Shown here: positions 1-12,837 of the stretch, one piece after another
Layout: each line of letters opens with the position of its first letter
Numbering within the stretch: position 1 is the stretch's first letter
Source: Macrostomum hystrix
Taxonomy: Eukaryota > Platyhelminthes > Macrostomidae
Length of the DNA: 64,000 nucleotides
NCBI GenBank assembly: GCA_950097015.1
Contig: CATNEN010000003.1
Coordinates: forward strand, 13,497,001-13,561,000
Reading direction: 5' to 3'
Position numbers and translations under genes: made by a program
The notes under the pieces: generated by a model
Database searches by the model: none
The model's input: the letters and a program-made list of their open reading frames with translations, nothing else
What the model was told of the DNA's origin: nothing

Positions 1-855
1 GATCTCTTATCTCACCCTCTCTCTGATCTCTCTCTTTGACCTATTTTGTTTCTTTTTTTAGCTATTAATTTTGAGTCCAACTGTATTCGCTACTAAGTGA
101 TTAAGATTTTGGCGACATTTTAAACAACTTTGTCACTATTTACTTACCGTAAGCCAGTGTAATAGTAACAAATATATTATTGAACGATCGTCACACTAAA
201 AGGCCATAATTCCATTTGCGAAAATTCCTTTCTCCAAAAAAAACTATTTCACAATATGCCCAGTCGGACAGAGAAATACAGTAAAACTCAACACTGGCAG
301 AAGTATATGGGTCGGCTATTTTTCTTGGCCATTTTAGGATTGTACGAAGCCCTCTCGCCCTACGAGAGACAGACTGCTTGTTCCTTGTAGGCCTCTGCGA
401 AAGCATTTCTTTTGTGCCAAAAACCTTTTAACTAAAAGCTAGTGGCCATCGGTTTGTCACTAACCGCATTAAAGCTATGCTGCTTCTCGGCCAGTCTCTT
501 TCACTCTCACCCTCTGCATCTTAATGCCGCTGGTTTCTAGCCAGTTTCTTTTTCGTAAGTTTCCTCTAGTCTTGCAATTCTCCGATATCTTTACTAATGG
601 AACCATAACGTTTCGCAAAATATTTTCCTTCAGAATAAGATGGGAAGATGGAATGGCTAAAAGTGACCTATGGAGGTCAATTTTTCTGGAAGGGAAAATT
701 CCTGCAAAGATTTTTTTTATTAAGTTCGTGCAACTTTGCTTCTGGAATTTCTTTGAGTTGAAAAAAAACTTGCTTTAGATTTTACATTCAGTGCTGGAAT
801 TTTGCTAGATCTACACTTTTAACTATCTTCTCTCTCTCCCCACTCCATATTCCTA
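1..855. other. unique non-coding DNA
   Basis: AT-rich sequence before the first array. Short reading frames of up to 84 codons have no recognisable domain and no convincing splice sites. I see no gene or RNA here. Confidence 0.5.
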
Positions 856-1616
856 TTCTCCTCTCTTCTCCTCTCCTCTCCTCTCCTCTCCTCTCTTCTC
901 CTCTCCTCTCCTCTCCTCTCCTCTTCTCTTCTCTCCTCTTCTCTCCTCTTCTCTCCTTCCTCTCCTCTCCTCTCCTCTCCTCTCCTCTTGTATCCTCTTG
1001 TATCCTCTCCTCTCCTCTCCTCTCCTCTTCTCTTCTCTCCTCTTCTCTCCTCTCCTCTCCTCTCCTCTCCTCTTCTCTTCTCTCCTCTTCTCTCCTCTTC
1101 TCTTCTCTCCTCTCCTCTCCTCTTCTCTTCTCTCCTCTTCTCTCCTCTCCTCTCCTCTCCTCTCCTCTTCTCTTCTCTCCTCTTCTCTCCTCTCCTCTCC
1201 TCTCCTCTTCTCTTCTCTCCTCTTCTCTCCTCTCCTCTCCTCTCCTCTCCTCTTCTCTTCTCTCCTCTTCTCTCCTCTCCTCTCCTCTCCTCTCCTCTTC
1301 TCTTCTCTCCTCTTCTCTCCTCTCCTCTCCTCTCCTCTCCTCTTCTCTTCTCTCCTCTTCTCTCCTCTCCTCTCCTCTCCTCTCCTCTTCTCTTCTCTCC
1401 TCTTCTCTCCTCTCCTCTCCTCTCCTCTCCTCTTCTCTTCTCTCCTCTTCTCTCCTCTTCTCTTCTCTCCTCTCCTCTCCTCTCCTCTCCTCTTCTCTTC
1501 TCTCCTCTCCTCTCCTCTCCTCTCCTCTTCTCTTCTCTCCTCTTCTCTCCTCTTCTCTTCTCTTCTCTCCTCTCCTCTCCTCTCCTCTTCTCTTCTCTCC
1601 TCTCCTCTCCTCTCTG
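856..1616. repeat. polypyrimidine array built on CTCCT/CTTCT
   Basis: About 760 bp contain almost only C and T on the + strand, made of interleaved CTCCT and CTTCT pentamers with a longer period of alternating blocks. The 240-300 codon frames on both strands (LLSSP or RRGEE repeats) are consequences of the repeat. A tract of this purity and length has mirror symmetry compatible with triplex (H-DNA) formation; that is inference. Confidence 0.95.
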
Positions 1617-2301
1617 TATCTCCCCTCCTCTTCCTAAATTATATTTCTCCCCTCTTCCCAATCTCTCTAGCAGCATCACTTTTATCATCCTCATTCAGGA
1701 AAGTGAAAGAGATAAATAGAATACAAAATCCGAGCTACAAAACGGTCTTTCAAGAGGACCACAAATACCCGAATCCATCTGGGACTTCTAAAGCTGCAAC
1801 TGCAACTCACTTCTCGTCCTCTCTCTCTCTTAAATCCATAATCCCAAGTCCCAAACCCTGCCACGAGACTGTCACTCAAAACTCTACGTTTAAAATCCTC
1901 TCCTCACAGCCAAATAATTAGTGAGAGTGGCTGACATGCAGTATTGTCTGCGATAAATAAATTTCTCTTTAAAAAGCCAAACAAAATTATTTGCTTTCTC
2001 TCAATGCACACAGGTGGGTGGGGAGACTGCAGAAAATTAAGCAGTAAAAATTGAAATTAATTCCCCAACGCTCGTAAAAATATTTCCCCCACTGTCTCTC
2101 TGTGGCACTATTCTACTTCGCTTTTTATTTAATCAAATTAATTTGCAACGCAGTAATTATTTTAGTTCCACACTAAAACGTCAATTTGGCTACTGAAATC
2201 GCTCTCGATTTCGCAAATTTGTTTGCGGTAGGCAGTAAGTTTTTTTGTGAATAACTTCTGGTAACTTTTTTATCAATAAAATTCTCAGCTACGTGTAGAC
2301 G
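1617..2301. other. unique spacer
   Basis: Unique AT-rich sequence between two arrays. No coding exon, RNA gene or mobile element was recognised. Confidence 0.5.
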
Positions 2302-3054
2302 TGAGAGATAGAACACGGGAGAGAAATAAGACAGGAGAGAGATGAGACAGGAGAGAGATGAGACAGGTGAGAGATGAGACAGGTGAGAGATGAGACAGGA
2401 GAGAGATGATACATGGAGAGATGAGACATGGAGAGATGAGACAGGTGAGAGATGAGACAGGAGAGAGATGATACATGGAGAGATGAGACATGGAGAGATG
2501 AGACAGGTGAGAGATGAGACATTTGAGAGATAAGGCATTTGAGAGATGAGACAGGGGAGAGATGAGACAGGTGAGAGATGAGACAGGTGAGAGATGAGAC
2601 AGGTGAGAGATGAGACAGGTGAGAGATGAGACAGGTGAGAGATGAGACAGGTGAGAGATGAGACAGGTGAGAGATGAGACAGGTGAGAGATGAGACAGGT
2701 GAGAGATGAGACAGGTGAGAGATAAGACATGGAGAGATGAGACATGGAGAGATGAGACAGGTGAGAGATGAGACGGGTGAGAGATAAGGCAGTTGAGAGA
2801 TGAGACAGGTGAGAGATGAGACAGGTGAGAGATGAGACAGGTGAGAGATGAGACAGGTGAGAGATGAGACAGGTGAGAGATAAGACATGGAGAGATGAGA
2901 CATGGAGAGATGAGACAGGTGAGAGATGAGACGGGTGAGAGATAAGGCAGTTGAGAGATGAGACAGGGGAGAGATGAGACAGGTGAGAGATGAGACATGG
3001 AGAGATGAGACATGGAGAGATAAGACATGGAGAGATGAGACATGGAGAGATTCA
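2302..3054. repeat. 16-bp minisatellite (GAGACAGGTGAGAGAT)
   Basis: About 45 head-to-tail copies of a 16-bp unit, with variants in which the CAGGT part is replaced by CATGG, CAGGA or CATTT. Variant blocks recur in the same order, for example the stretches near 2727-2790 and 2880-2945, which indicates duplication of multi-unit segments. Confidence 0.95.
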
Positions 3055-4689
3055 GCAGTTTTGAGGAAGTTGGGAAGTCTTTTGACAGTCAAGCCTTTAA
3101 TATGTTGTAAAAGCAAGGTAACTTATAAGATATTTGTCACGGCCCCTTCTTCAGTTATCGCAATCATGTATCCGCCACTAAATTTACGTAACCGTATGCG
3201 TGAGTACAATTATAAGATCCTTATGAAGCAACGACTCGAAGTTAGGCAACCAAGGCGGAGCTTAAGAGAGGTCAACATACATTTAATACCCATGCTACTT
3301 TATGACCTAATAAGCGACCGCGAATAACTTGAATGATTGACTATTGATCCTTACTGTTGCCAAGTTCTCAAATAGATTATCGTTGCGTAAAATTCATACT
3401 TTCTGTTGCCGGCGTGTCACAATATCTTAAATACCAAGTTGACAATGAAGGATTTGAGCCGGCGCATTCTTTTGTCCAGTGACGTCCATCCACTATACTA
3501 AATTTAGAGTTAGCAACAAGAAGTCTCGGCGCGCTCCGCAGTCAAGCTATACCTGTGCCTGTCTTTAGATTTTGAAAACTGATTTCAATATCGCCTCGTA
3601 ACCAGCCCCGCCTATCCGCGCGACAACAATTTTACGCCCAATGTGGAACTGGCGCAAGATTTTGTTGTTCCAGGCTTACGCACCTGTTGCATCATATTTA
3701 CTGCATGGTGAACTCCTTCGAACAAGAGCGACCAGTCATGGGAAAGTAGAACAGCTGATGTTTATCTAACCCAGGTCGAGCTTGACCCTTCGTCTGGCTA
3801 AAGGAAGGGACCAGAGAGTTCGCAGATTGTGTAAATGTGACTTTCCGTGACTTCTGGAGATCTGGCTGTCTGCAACTAGAAGAAGACCAGAAATCTTATG
3901 TCCGAGCTATACTCATTTTGGAGTCTACACCAAAGAGAGAGTCAAATCACCCCCCTGTCTCTTTCTTTCTGTATCCGCCGCTGGCTCCAGATTGTCCTAG
4001 TGAATTATGCATAGGCCAAATGGTTCTTCTGGCTAGCCTAATAGAAAGAAAATATATAGCCGCTGCGAGGCTGGGGGTTGGTTGGAGGACACGGAGACTG
4101 GGACTTGACTCCGCCTCAAATCTTTATCTCGGGACCATATCTTGAGCCTCTCCAGAATCAGCTGGCCTATTTTACACGGTGCGTTTTGTGCCTTGCAGAG
4201 CCAATCTCTCTCTCTGTCCTGACTTTTCATCATAAATATATTACATGAGTCTCATTTTATTCTCCCCTGCGTTTTTTATACCGCTTTGAAACAAAAATTG
4301 GGCATTACACAGAAAGCCTGCTAGCAGCAACACTTTCTCTGTCTTCTCCATATTTAGTCTTGCTGGTGTTTATGATTTATTCTGCTTAATATAGGAGAGT
4401 TTTGGCTTTTCAATATTAACCCCTTGTGAGTTAGGTGGTTAATGCTTGTATGCTACATCATTTACAATGCAGTGGGTAAATCTGAGATTTTCTTTAACAA
4501 CAACTGAGTCTGTATAGCATCTCTTTAGATACTAAAACTAGAATCTTTTATGCTTAGAAATCCATAAAGTTTCTTAATCCAAATTGCAGATATCAATCCG
4601 ACACTTATCATTAAATCATTAAATATCTTTCCTGTAAATACAAACATTGACGTCTCCAAGACCCCAATATGGACTTTCTTAAGATAAAA
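3055..4689. other. unique spacer, no gene recognised
   Basis: About 1.6 kb of non-repetitive sequence. The longest frames (117 and 102 codons) lack recognisable motifs or a credible exon structure. Part of 3330-3830 has higher GC and could be an old mobile-element remnant, but nothing identifies it. Confidence 0.45.
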
Positions 4690-5513
4690 AATTGACGTTT
4701 CTTAGGTCCCAGCACCGTCGTTTCTTAGGTCCCAACACCGTCGTTTCTTAGGTCCCAACACCGTCGTTTCTTAGGTCCCAACACCGTCGTTTCTTAGGTC
4801 CCAGCACCGTCGTTTCTTAGGTCCCAACACCGTCGTTTCTTAGGTCCCAGCACCGACGTTTCTTAGGTCCCAACACCGTCGTTTCTTAGGTCCCAGCACC
4901 GACGTTTCTTAAGTCCCAGCACCAACGTTTCTTAGGTCCCAACACCGTCGTTTCTTAGGTCCCAACACCGTCGTTTCTTAGGTCCCAACACCGACGTTTC
5001 TTTGGTCCCAACACCAACGTTTCTTAAGTCCCAACACTGACGTTTCTTAGGTCCCAGCACCGACGTTTCTTAGGTCCCAACACCGTCGTTTCTTAGGTCC
5101 CAGCACCGACGTTTCTTAAGTCCCAGCACCAACGTTTCTTAGGTCCCAGCACCGACGTTTCTTAAGTCCCAGCACCAACGTTTCTTAGGTCCCAACACCG
5201 TCGTTTCTTTGGTCCCAACACCAACGTTTCTTAAGTCCCAACACTGACGTTTCTTAGGTCCCAGCACCGACGTTTCTTAGGTCCCAACACCGTCGTTTCT
5301 TAGGTCCCAACACCGTCGTTTCTTAGGTCCCAGCACCGTCGTTTCTTAGGTCCCAGCACCGACGTTTCTTAGGTCCCAGCTCCGACGTTTCGTGGGTCCC
5401 AGCACCGACGTTTCTTTGGTCCCAGCACCGACGTTTCTTAGGTCCCAATATCGACGTTTCTTAGGTCCCAGCATCGATGTTTCCTAGGTCCCTGCATCGA
5501 CCTGTCTTGGATC
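4690..5513. repeat. 23-bp minisatellite (GTTTCTTAGGTCCCAACACC GTC)
   Basis: About 35 copies of a 23-bp unit. Variants at fixed positions (CAACACC/CAGCACC, GTCG/GACG/AACG, AGG/AAG/TGG) are shuffled between copies, and the two ends are most diverged, as expected for an expanding array. Confidence 0.95.
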
Positions 5514-6404
5514 TATAGATCTTGCTCTTAGTATTGCGTCTCAGAGGTTGATATTATACAAGTGTTAATAATTGTAGAATTATGCCGTTTTAGTGGGGCC
5601 AAAAATAATGATGTCAACCGGTGTGAACTGCACACATGCTGCTGCTGCTGCTGAATCGGAAACATTCCTATAGATCTATGATTCTCCAGACTCAAATTGT
5701 AGCATATAGCCGCGAATAGGCATAAGCATAGTCTCCTTCTTCTAGTAGAACTCAAGTGGAACACGCAGAGTTCGCGGCATTGATTTTTCTTCCGCTAAGT
5801 TGAAACAGAGAGGGAATGAGAGAGAATGCGCGTGTATGCTCATGTGCGGCTCGGTTTCAACAAGATGGCCCAAAAACTCAATGATGGGAAATTCACAGAC
5901 TCTCTCACTTTCGTACAGGTCGAGACATTGAAGATCTTCTCGGTCTTTGGAAGGTCTTTGGGGTCGCTCCGCGGTGCATGCGAGTAATTGTTGTTGTTTT
6001 ATTTTAGCAAAATCGATAAGGACCAGAATCTAAATGGCTTGGGAATAACTAATCTGGGGAGAGAGAGAATGACCATGCAGTGAGTTTCACTAACTCCGCT
6101 TTCATAAACTGTCGACCATTTATCTAACAGGGTCAAATATAGTAATGAGGAGAGACGAGAGAGAATAGACCAGATGGACATTACTACAGCCACTTCAAGC
6201 ATTGTTAATGAAAATCAGATTTACACTCTTCATATTGATCAACTTGGGCAAATCATCGAGCGAGCTAATACTTAAATTAACCTTTGTCACAGATTTAATT
6301 TTTTGAGATATTTTTGAAACTAATGAACTGATTATTGGGCAGTTGATTAAGTACAGACAGTTAATTAAACAGTTAATAAGTTCCCTTCAACAGTAGAAAA
6401 ACCT
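5514..6404. other. unique spacer with a short (CTG)n run
   Basis: No gene is recognised. A six-copy CTG/CAG microsatellite lies near 5637-5654. The rest is unique sequence with short unremarkable frames. Confidence 0.5.
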
Positions 6405-6560
6405 CAAGGGACGGCTTTGAAAGTTAGTTCATCTGAAAATTTCGATCCATATTGTGGACTTTCACAAAAAATCGGTCATTCGTCGGTTTGGGAGCTGTCG
6501 TGAAGTAGGCAGTGGGAATACGAAATTCCCCGTGGTCTATCCCACACGGGTGAAAAACTC
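6405..6560 (+). repeat. dispersed repeat R1, copy a (unclassified)
   Basis: This shares blocks with sequence at 32,885-33,068 and 62,500-62,886: a purine-rich block containing CACAAAAAATCGGTCATTCG, then GGTTTGGGAG, then CGTGAAGTAGG, then a CCCC...GGGG hairpin-like block and a terminal CTGTTAGACAG. I do not recognise the family and see no coding capacity. Its last bases run directly into the 15-bp array that follows. Confidence 0.75.
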
Positions 6561-6884
6561 TGTTAGACAGAAGACTGTTAGACAGAAGACTGTTAGACAG
6601 AAGACTGTTAGATAGAAGACTGTTAGACAGAAGACTGTTAGATAGAAGACTGTTAGACAGAAGACTGTTAGACAGAAGACTGTTAGACAGAAGACTGTTA
6701 GACAGAAGACTGTTAGACAGACTGTTACACAGAAGACTGTTAGACAGAAGAATGTAAGACAGAAGACTGTTAGACAGACTGTTAGACAGAAGACTGTTAG
6801 ACAGAATACTGTTAGACAGAAGACTGTTAGACAGACTGTTAGACAGAAGACTGTTAGACAGAAGACTGTTAGACAGAAGACTGT
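6561..6884. repeat. 15-bp minisatellite (CTGTTAGACAGAAGA)
   Basis: About 22 copies of a 15-bp unit, with several 11-bp short units lacking AAGA. Read on the other strand the unit is TCTTCTGTCTAACAG, identical to the arrays at 9,690 and 11,173. It starts exactly where the terminal CTGTTAGACAG of repeat R1 ends. Confidence 0.95.
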
Positions 6885-7577
6885 TTTTTAACGGAGTTTT
6901 GCTGTGCTTTTTTCTCCAAGTGGTACACGTGCAGGTCGTTGCCTAATCTACCAAGTGTACATTTGGGACAGTTACTCAACCAATGAGAACGGAGATATTG
7001 GCATTTATTAGTAGAATGCCGAAATGTATCTCTTAAGCTATGGAATCCTCAGACATGGCTTTAAAAAGTCATAAAATCCTATCCATACACTCCACATATT
7101 AAGAGATGCTGTAGTCAAAATCACATGCCGGTTTCAAGTCGGCATACCAAAGAATGCCAACGCTATTAGTAACAATACACGCGGAGGCGGGGTAAAAATA
7201 AACCCTGACGCAACCTGATAAATGCAGGAGCAAAAAAGGCATATAGATAATCCTTGTTCTATTCTCCGATTTCTCGCCCAGCCTTAGCTAGAGGCGGGAT
7301 CGAGTGTGTGAGAGGGCTTTTAACTCCCACCCCCTCCGCTAATATCTTTAGCCACTCCACGAAACGGGTGGCGGGGGCGGAGGCGGCAGCGGCAGTGGCG
7401 GCAAAAGAATTTTTTTAAAAGGCCTGCACAGAAGGTAAGGGATAAAAGGTAGAGAAGATCAGCAGAATCCGGCCCATCCCATGCCGCCGCTGTCTTCCCA
7501 AATCTGCAGTTTTTTAAGCCCCCCCCACTCTAGCGAATATTTCGACCTCTTTTCTGTTATTAAGCAGCAGCAGTAGC
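6885..7577. other. unique spacer
   Basis: No gene recognised. It includes a short GGCGGCAGCGGC-type low-complexity block near 7,370-7,405. Confidence 0.5.
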
Positions 7578-7592
7578 AACAGTATAGTAGTT

Positions 7593-7626
<34 letters not shown>

Positions 7627-8745
7627 CACTAACATTGTAAGCAGTATGAGCACCAGTATAAGCAGCAGCAGCAGCAGCAGCAGCAGTAGCACTAACATTT
7701 TAAGCAGTATCAGCACCAGTATAAGCAGCAGCAGCAGCAGCAGCAGTAGCACTAACATTGTAAGCAGTATCAGCACCAGTATAAGCAGCAGCAGCAGCAG
7801 CAGCAGCAGTAGCACTAACATTGTAAGCAGTATCAGCACCAGTATAAGCAGAAGCAGCAGCAGTAGCACTAACATTGTAAGCAGTATCAGCACCAGTATA
7901 AGCAGAAGCAGCAGCAGTAGCACTAACATTGTAAGCAGTATCAGCACCAGTATAAGCAGAAGCAGCAGCAGTAGCACTAACATTGTAAGCAGTATCAGCA
8001 CCAGTATAAGCAGAAGCAGCAGCAGTAGCACTAACATTGTAAGCAGTATCAGCACCAGTATAAGCAGAAGCAGCAGCAGTAGCACTAACATTGTAAGCAG
8101 TATCAGCACCAGTATAAGCAGAAGCAGCAGCAGTAGCACTAACATTGTAAGCAGTATCAGCACCAGTATAAGCAGAAGCAGCAGCAGTAGCACTAACATT
8201 GTAAGCAGTATCAGCACCAGTATAAGCAGAAGCAGCAGCAGTAGCACTAACACTGTAAGCAGTATGAGCACCAGTAAAAGCAGAAGCAGCAGCAGCAGCA
8301 CTAACACTGTAAGCAGCATGAGCACCAGTAAAAGCAGCAGGAGCGGCAGAAGCAGCAGCAGTAGCACTAACATTTTAAGCAGTATAAGCACCAGTATAAG
8401 CAGCAGCAGCAGCAGCAGCAGCAGTAGCACTAACATTTTAAGCAGTATAAGCACCAGTATAAGCAGCAGCAGCAGCAGTAGCAGCAGCACTAACACTGTA
8501 AGCAGCATGAGCACCAGTAAAAGCAGCAGGAGCGGCAGAAGCAGCAGCAGTAGCACTAACACTGTAAGCAGCATGAGCACCAGTAAAAGCAGCAGGAGCG
8601 GCAGAAGCAGCAGCAGTAGCACTAACACTGTAAGCAGTATCAGCACCAGTATAAGCAGCAGCAGCAGCAATAGCACTAACACTGTAAGCAGTATGAGCAC
8701 CAGTAAAAGCAGTAGCAGCGGCAGCAACACCAGCGACAGCAGACA
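7578..8745. repeat. 54-bp CAG-rich minisatellite
   Basis: About 21 copies of a 54-bp unit made of AGCAGY triplets plus a conserved CACTAACATTGTAAGCAGTA block. The period is a multiple of three, so both strands stay open: a 399-codon Ser-rich frame on + and a 379-codon Leu-rich frame on -. Neither looks like a protein. CAG run length varies between units at both array ends, while the middle units are nearly identical. Confidence 0.93.
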
Positions 8746-9689
8746 GTTATATACCGACTGTTACAGACAGTTAAGCAGAAGAAGCATCAGCAACAGCAAC
8801 AGCTGTAGTAGAAGCAGCAGACCCTATCAAAGAGATTTTATTTAGGGAGCCGGAAAATTTGTGATCTCAACCGAATTTCATGCTGGCACGAATGCTCCAG
8901 GCGCCACAACCCTTTTGAACTGCTCACGCAAAGTCGAAAACTTTCACGAGCATAGAAAAAAGTGGAATGAAAGGATGGTTAAAATTATATTCTAAAAAAG
9001 TTGTTCGGTTGGACGTCATCATATAAAATGTACCTGCAGTCGCCGCCAGCCTTTTATGCGATAGAGATCAAAGTTTAACCGGAGCACGCGAAATCGATGT
9101 CAGAGAAATCGTCTATATACATATATAAGCCCCATACATTATAGCAGGATCTAAGCAGGTGACTGAGTTATTAGATTGAAGGCACAGATGCTAAATCACT
9201 CACTCTGGGTGGTCCAAAAGCTTCACAATGCTTCGCTGCCTTCTCTCTTTAAAACTTTCTCTCAGCGCGGCAGCATCTTCTTTGACCGCGGCCCGGACCA
9301 TGCGGACAGCTCCGATTGCATCACATCACAGTCGGCCTTCTTTTCCTTGGCCTTTGTTTATCCCAGCATGCGGAGTCAGTCAAAATCCCACGTGGGCAGA
9401 AAAAGTAGCCGATGTAAACGGATAGCTTTATGCATCGAAATGCGTTGTCTTTTGGATATGGCCAGATTAACGCTTCGCTTAAATCCACGATGCAATCTAT
9501 AATAGCAGCTTGTAAAACATCAGAGATTAGATTTACAATTTGTCAACTTCCGTGCGATAAACGATTCCATTCCATGGGGCTGGAGTTTATCGACCCCCCT
9601 GCACCCGCCCCTATAGCTAGTTTTCGTCAGTCCATTTAATTAACCGGCCTCTGTAACTTCCGTCACAGTGAGGAAATTTAGGACTTAAT
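8746..9689. other. unique spacer
   Basis: No recognisable gene. Overlapping short frames at 9,176-9,640 have no domain that I can identify. Confidence 0.5.
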
Positions 9690-10060
9690 TAATGCTAACA
9701 AAGCAAAAGTCTAACAGTGGCCTGTCTAACAGTCTTCTGTCTAACAGTCTTCAGTCTAACAGTCTTCAGTCTAACAGTCTGTCTAACAGACTAACAAAGC
9801 AAAAGTCTAACAGTGGCCTGTCTAACAGTCTGTCTAACAGACTAACAAAGCAAAAGTCTAACAGTGGCCTGTCTAACGGTCTGTCTAACAGACTAACAAA
9901 GCAAAAGTCTAACAGTGGCCTGTCTAACAGTCTGTCTAACAGACTAACAAAGCAAAAGTCTAACAGTCTTCTGTCTAACAGTCTTCTGTCTAACAGTCTT
10001 CTGTCTAACAGTCTTCTGTCTAACAGTCTTCTGTCTAACAGCCTTGTGTCTAACAGTGTT
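9690..10060. repeat. mixed array of 15-bp (TCTTCTGTCTAACAG) and about 65-bp composite units
   Basis: The 15-bp core is the reverse complement of the array at 6,561-6,884. Four composite units consist of ACTAACAAAGCAAAAGTC, a GGCC-containing core and two short cores, showing higher-order amplification on top of the 15-bp unit. Confidence 0.93.
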
Positions 10061-11172
10061 TCCACCAATCTTTCTGAAAATCAAAGCTACCAAGGATTTG
10101 GTAGAATTGACAACTGATTGTCACAAAAATCAATTGGATGACAAAGCTGACAAGATTTCGAATCAAACAAGTCTAATCATAACAAATATTTTATCAATGG
10201 ACACTGTTTCATCCAGCAGAAAGATAAAAATATCTTCAGTTTATTTTTCTTTGAATCAGTAGAAATCATTGGATTCTAGCATCTGATGTCAAAGCCTTGA
10301 AAGACGCAGTAAATGGAATTTTTATTTAAAAAATGCTTGCAATTTTCGAAAGGCATTTGTCTAACAAATTTGACCCTAAATATTGTGTCAAAGCGGTCAT
10401 GTATCTTGTTTCAATTTTCATTTTCTTTTTATCGTTGATCATTTGGTCATCCATTTTGGTCATAACCCCGTTTCATTCATCAATTGTACATTTGCATTCC
10501 CCGTATATTGCGGAAGCTGATTATAACAAAACCTAGTAAATCTATATAGCTGTTTGCACTTATTTTCTATACTAAACATGCCAATATATAATACTTCTTC
10601 AGTTTTGACTGACAACACCGAACTGTAACCCCCAGTTAATAATCCCTCAATAATCCGTGCTAACATAAGTGCCAATAGGTTAATCATTTTCACTCCTTCG
10701 AACTGGCGGTCTGACTTGCTGTTTCAGCAAACAAACTTCCAAGCTTTTTCTGGCCTATAATACAGTTTCTCGAATCGTACCTATTTAGCCTATATTTGGT
10801 GGGGCTAAAGGTGTATTTGCCCTGACAACTGGTGCATCAATATCTCCATTTTGCGCATATCGTATGTTATATTATATATGCGAGTCGCATATAGAACCCT
10901 TTAGCCCGAAATCACCTAACACAATCGGTGCTGCATGAGTTTTAGTTTAACGCGCGAGCAGACAAATATTGAATTATAATAATGCAAATGCAAATATACC
11001 TCGTACCTCGTATAGTATAGACACGACTTGGTTTTCGATCAACCATTATTTGCAATGTTGTGCTTGTGTCGCCAGGGTTGATGCGAAGTTTAAACAGTAC
11101 CTCTGACCCTATAGAATTGAGAAAGTATGATATGTGGAGATTGTCTGGAGTGAGTGCGACTGACATCTTTTT
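10061..11172. other. unique spacer, AT-rich
   Basis: About 1.1 kb without a recognisable gene, RNA or mobile element. Confidence 0.5.
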
Positions 11173-11480
11173 CTAACACTTGTCTAACACTTGTCTAACA
11201 GTCTTCTGTCTAACAGTCTTCTGTCTAACAGTCTTCTGTCTAACAGTCTTCTGTCTAACAGTCTTCTGTCTAACAGTCTTCTGTCTAACAGTCAGTCTAA
11301 CAGTCTTCTGTCTAACAGTCTTCTGTCTAACAGTCTGTCTAACAGTCTTCTGTCTAACAGTCTTCTGTCTAACAGTCTTCTGTCTAACAGTCTTCAGTCT
11401 AACAGTCTTCTGTCTAACAGTCTTCAGTCTAACAGTCTGTCGAACAGTTTTCTGAAGAAAAATCTCACAGTGCACTAACA
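11173..11480. repeat. 15-bp minisatellite (TCTTCTGTCTAACAG)
   Basis: About 20 copies, with short 11-bp forms lacking four bases. It is the same unit as at 6,561 (opposite orientation) and 9,690 (same orientation), so at least three arrays within 5 kb share a founder. Confidence 0.95.
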
Positions 11481-11507
11481 GGCCACTGTCTAACAGGCCG
11501 GTGTCTA

Positions 11508-11511
11508 CCTG

Positions 11512-11587
<76 letters not shown>
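11508..11587. repeat. (CTAT)n microsatellite
   Basis: About 20 perfect CTAT tetranucleotides. It sits 25 bp after the end of the 15-bp array. Confidence 0.97.
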
Positions 11588-12837
11588 AAATGTGAACCAT
11601 ACGGGACACTCTTAGATTTTCGTTGGCACCTGCCGATATTTTGACGCCTCTACTAATGTGATAATTGCCCTGTTTGTGGCCATCAATAGAGAGGCAAATT
11701 AATTCCAATTGATAGCAATTATGCATACTGAGAAATGCTGGAACCACTTAACCTTTGCTCAGCATGATAATTGCTTTGATGGGAAAAATGACACACAAAG
11801 CCACAATTGATTTCCATACGTGTGTGCATTGAATACATACGGCCATACACTTGTATAGATATTGAAAATAAGTAATATTGTTGTTCTGCTCCCCACTGTG
11901 AGCGACTCAGCGAGTCAAGACTCGAACCTTCAGTTTAAATTCCTCCAAATAAAATTGGATCATTTTATCGCATCCTTTCAATTTGAGCACATTTTACTGC
12001 ACACACCACCCGTGTAGGCATATAATTTTCTCCCATTTGTAACATCTCGTAAAGCGTTGCATGGGTCTGAGTCTTTGTTAAGCGTTTGACTTTATTATAA
12101 ACATACTTAAAATAACAGATGACGATGAAGAGTTGATAAAACAAGGATCACACATAAGCTGATGGACCTAAATAGATTAATACTCAAGATAAAAGGAGAC
12201 TGGTCCATTTTTTACACCTGGTCAATAGTTAAGCTACAGATTGTCATGCAGGATTACTCTTCGGACTAAATATACGAGATGAAGTCTTTGTTTTTTAAAG
12301 CTGCTATATGAGTCTTTAAATACCGTTTTTCAATTATTTAAATAGAAGAAACTAAAAACTTGTTAAAAGTTTAGTTTAGCTTGTTTAATTAGAGAATTAT
12401 CTTTTAGTCTAGGCCTGAGACATAACAATTTAATCTTTTGTGAACACCGTTGTGTGTGTATGTGTCTGTGTCTGTATGGGATAGACATATAAGACAAAGA
12501 CTATTGAAAAAAGCAAATATTATATACCGTCGGCATTGCGCCGATAAAAAAATAACAAAATATATCAACAGAATATTATGTCTATGGCGGAGTCCTATAC
12601 TCTGCAAAAACAAAGACCCGAGCTGTTCTGTGTACACATGAGCTCGTGAATTCAACAGAAAAATCACGATGTTCAAATATCAAATGTTGAATTAAAATAT
12701 CTAACAGTAGCATATCATTTCAAGGCCTTGTCTGCAGGTGAAAATTAAGCTTAAATATAGAGTTTATTAGTCACTGAGACTTTGGCAAACAAAATTTTGC
12801 TAATTCTGGAGGTAAAAAACGAGCTTGTGATATTTGT
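11588..12837. other. unique spacer
   Basis: AT-rich, no gene recognised. A B-box-like GGTTCGAGTC occurs on the minus strand near 11,920 without a matching A box, so no tRNA or SINE is called. Confidence 0.5.

Noticed and set aside
2173-3116. Minus-strand frames with SHLSPVSS repeats
   Set aside because: 16-bp array; frames shift every 16 codons through all three phases and are open only because the unit has no stop.
3330-3830. Possible degraded retroelement
   Set aside because: Slightly higher GC than flanks, but no reverse-transcriptase, integrase or terminal-repeat motif could be found.
4690-5513. CRISPR-like repeat organisation
   Set aside because: Units are directly adjacent without unique spacers, in a eukaryotic genome with introns; this and all other arrays are ordinary tandem repeats.
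7591-8845. Ser-rich or Leu-rich frames of nearly 400 codons
   Set aside because: 54-bp CAG-rich array open in both strands, no signal or domain that would support a mucin-like or membrane protein.
11900-11940. B-box-like GGTTCGAGTC on the minus strand
   Set aside because: No A box or matching SINE body; a ten-base match is expected by chance.
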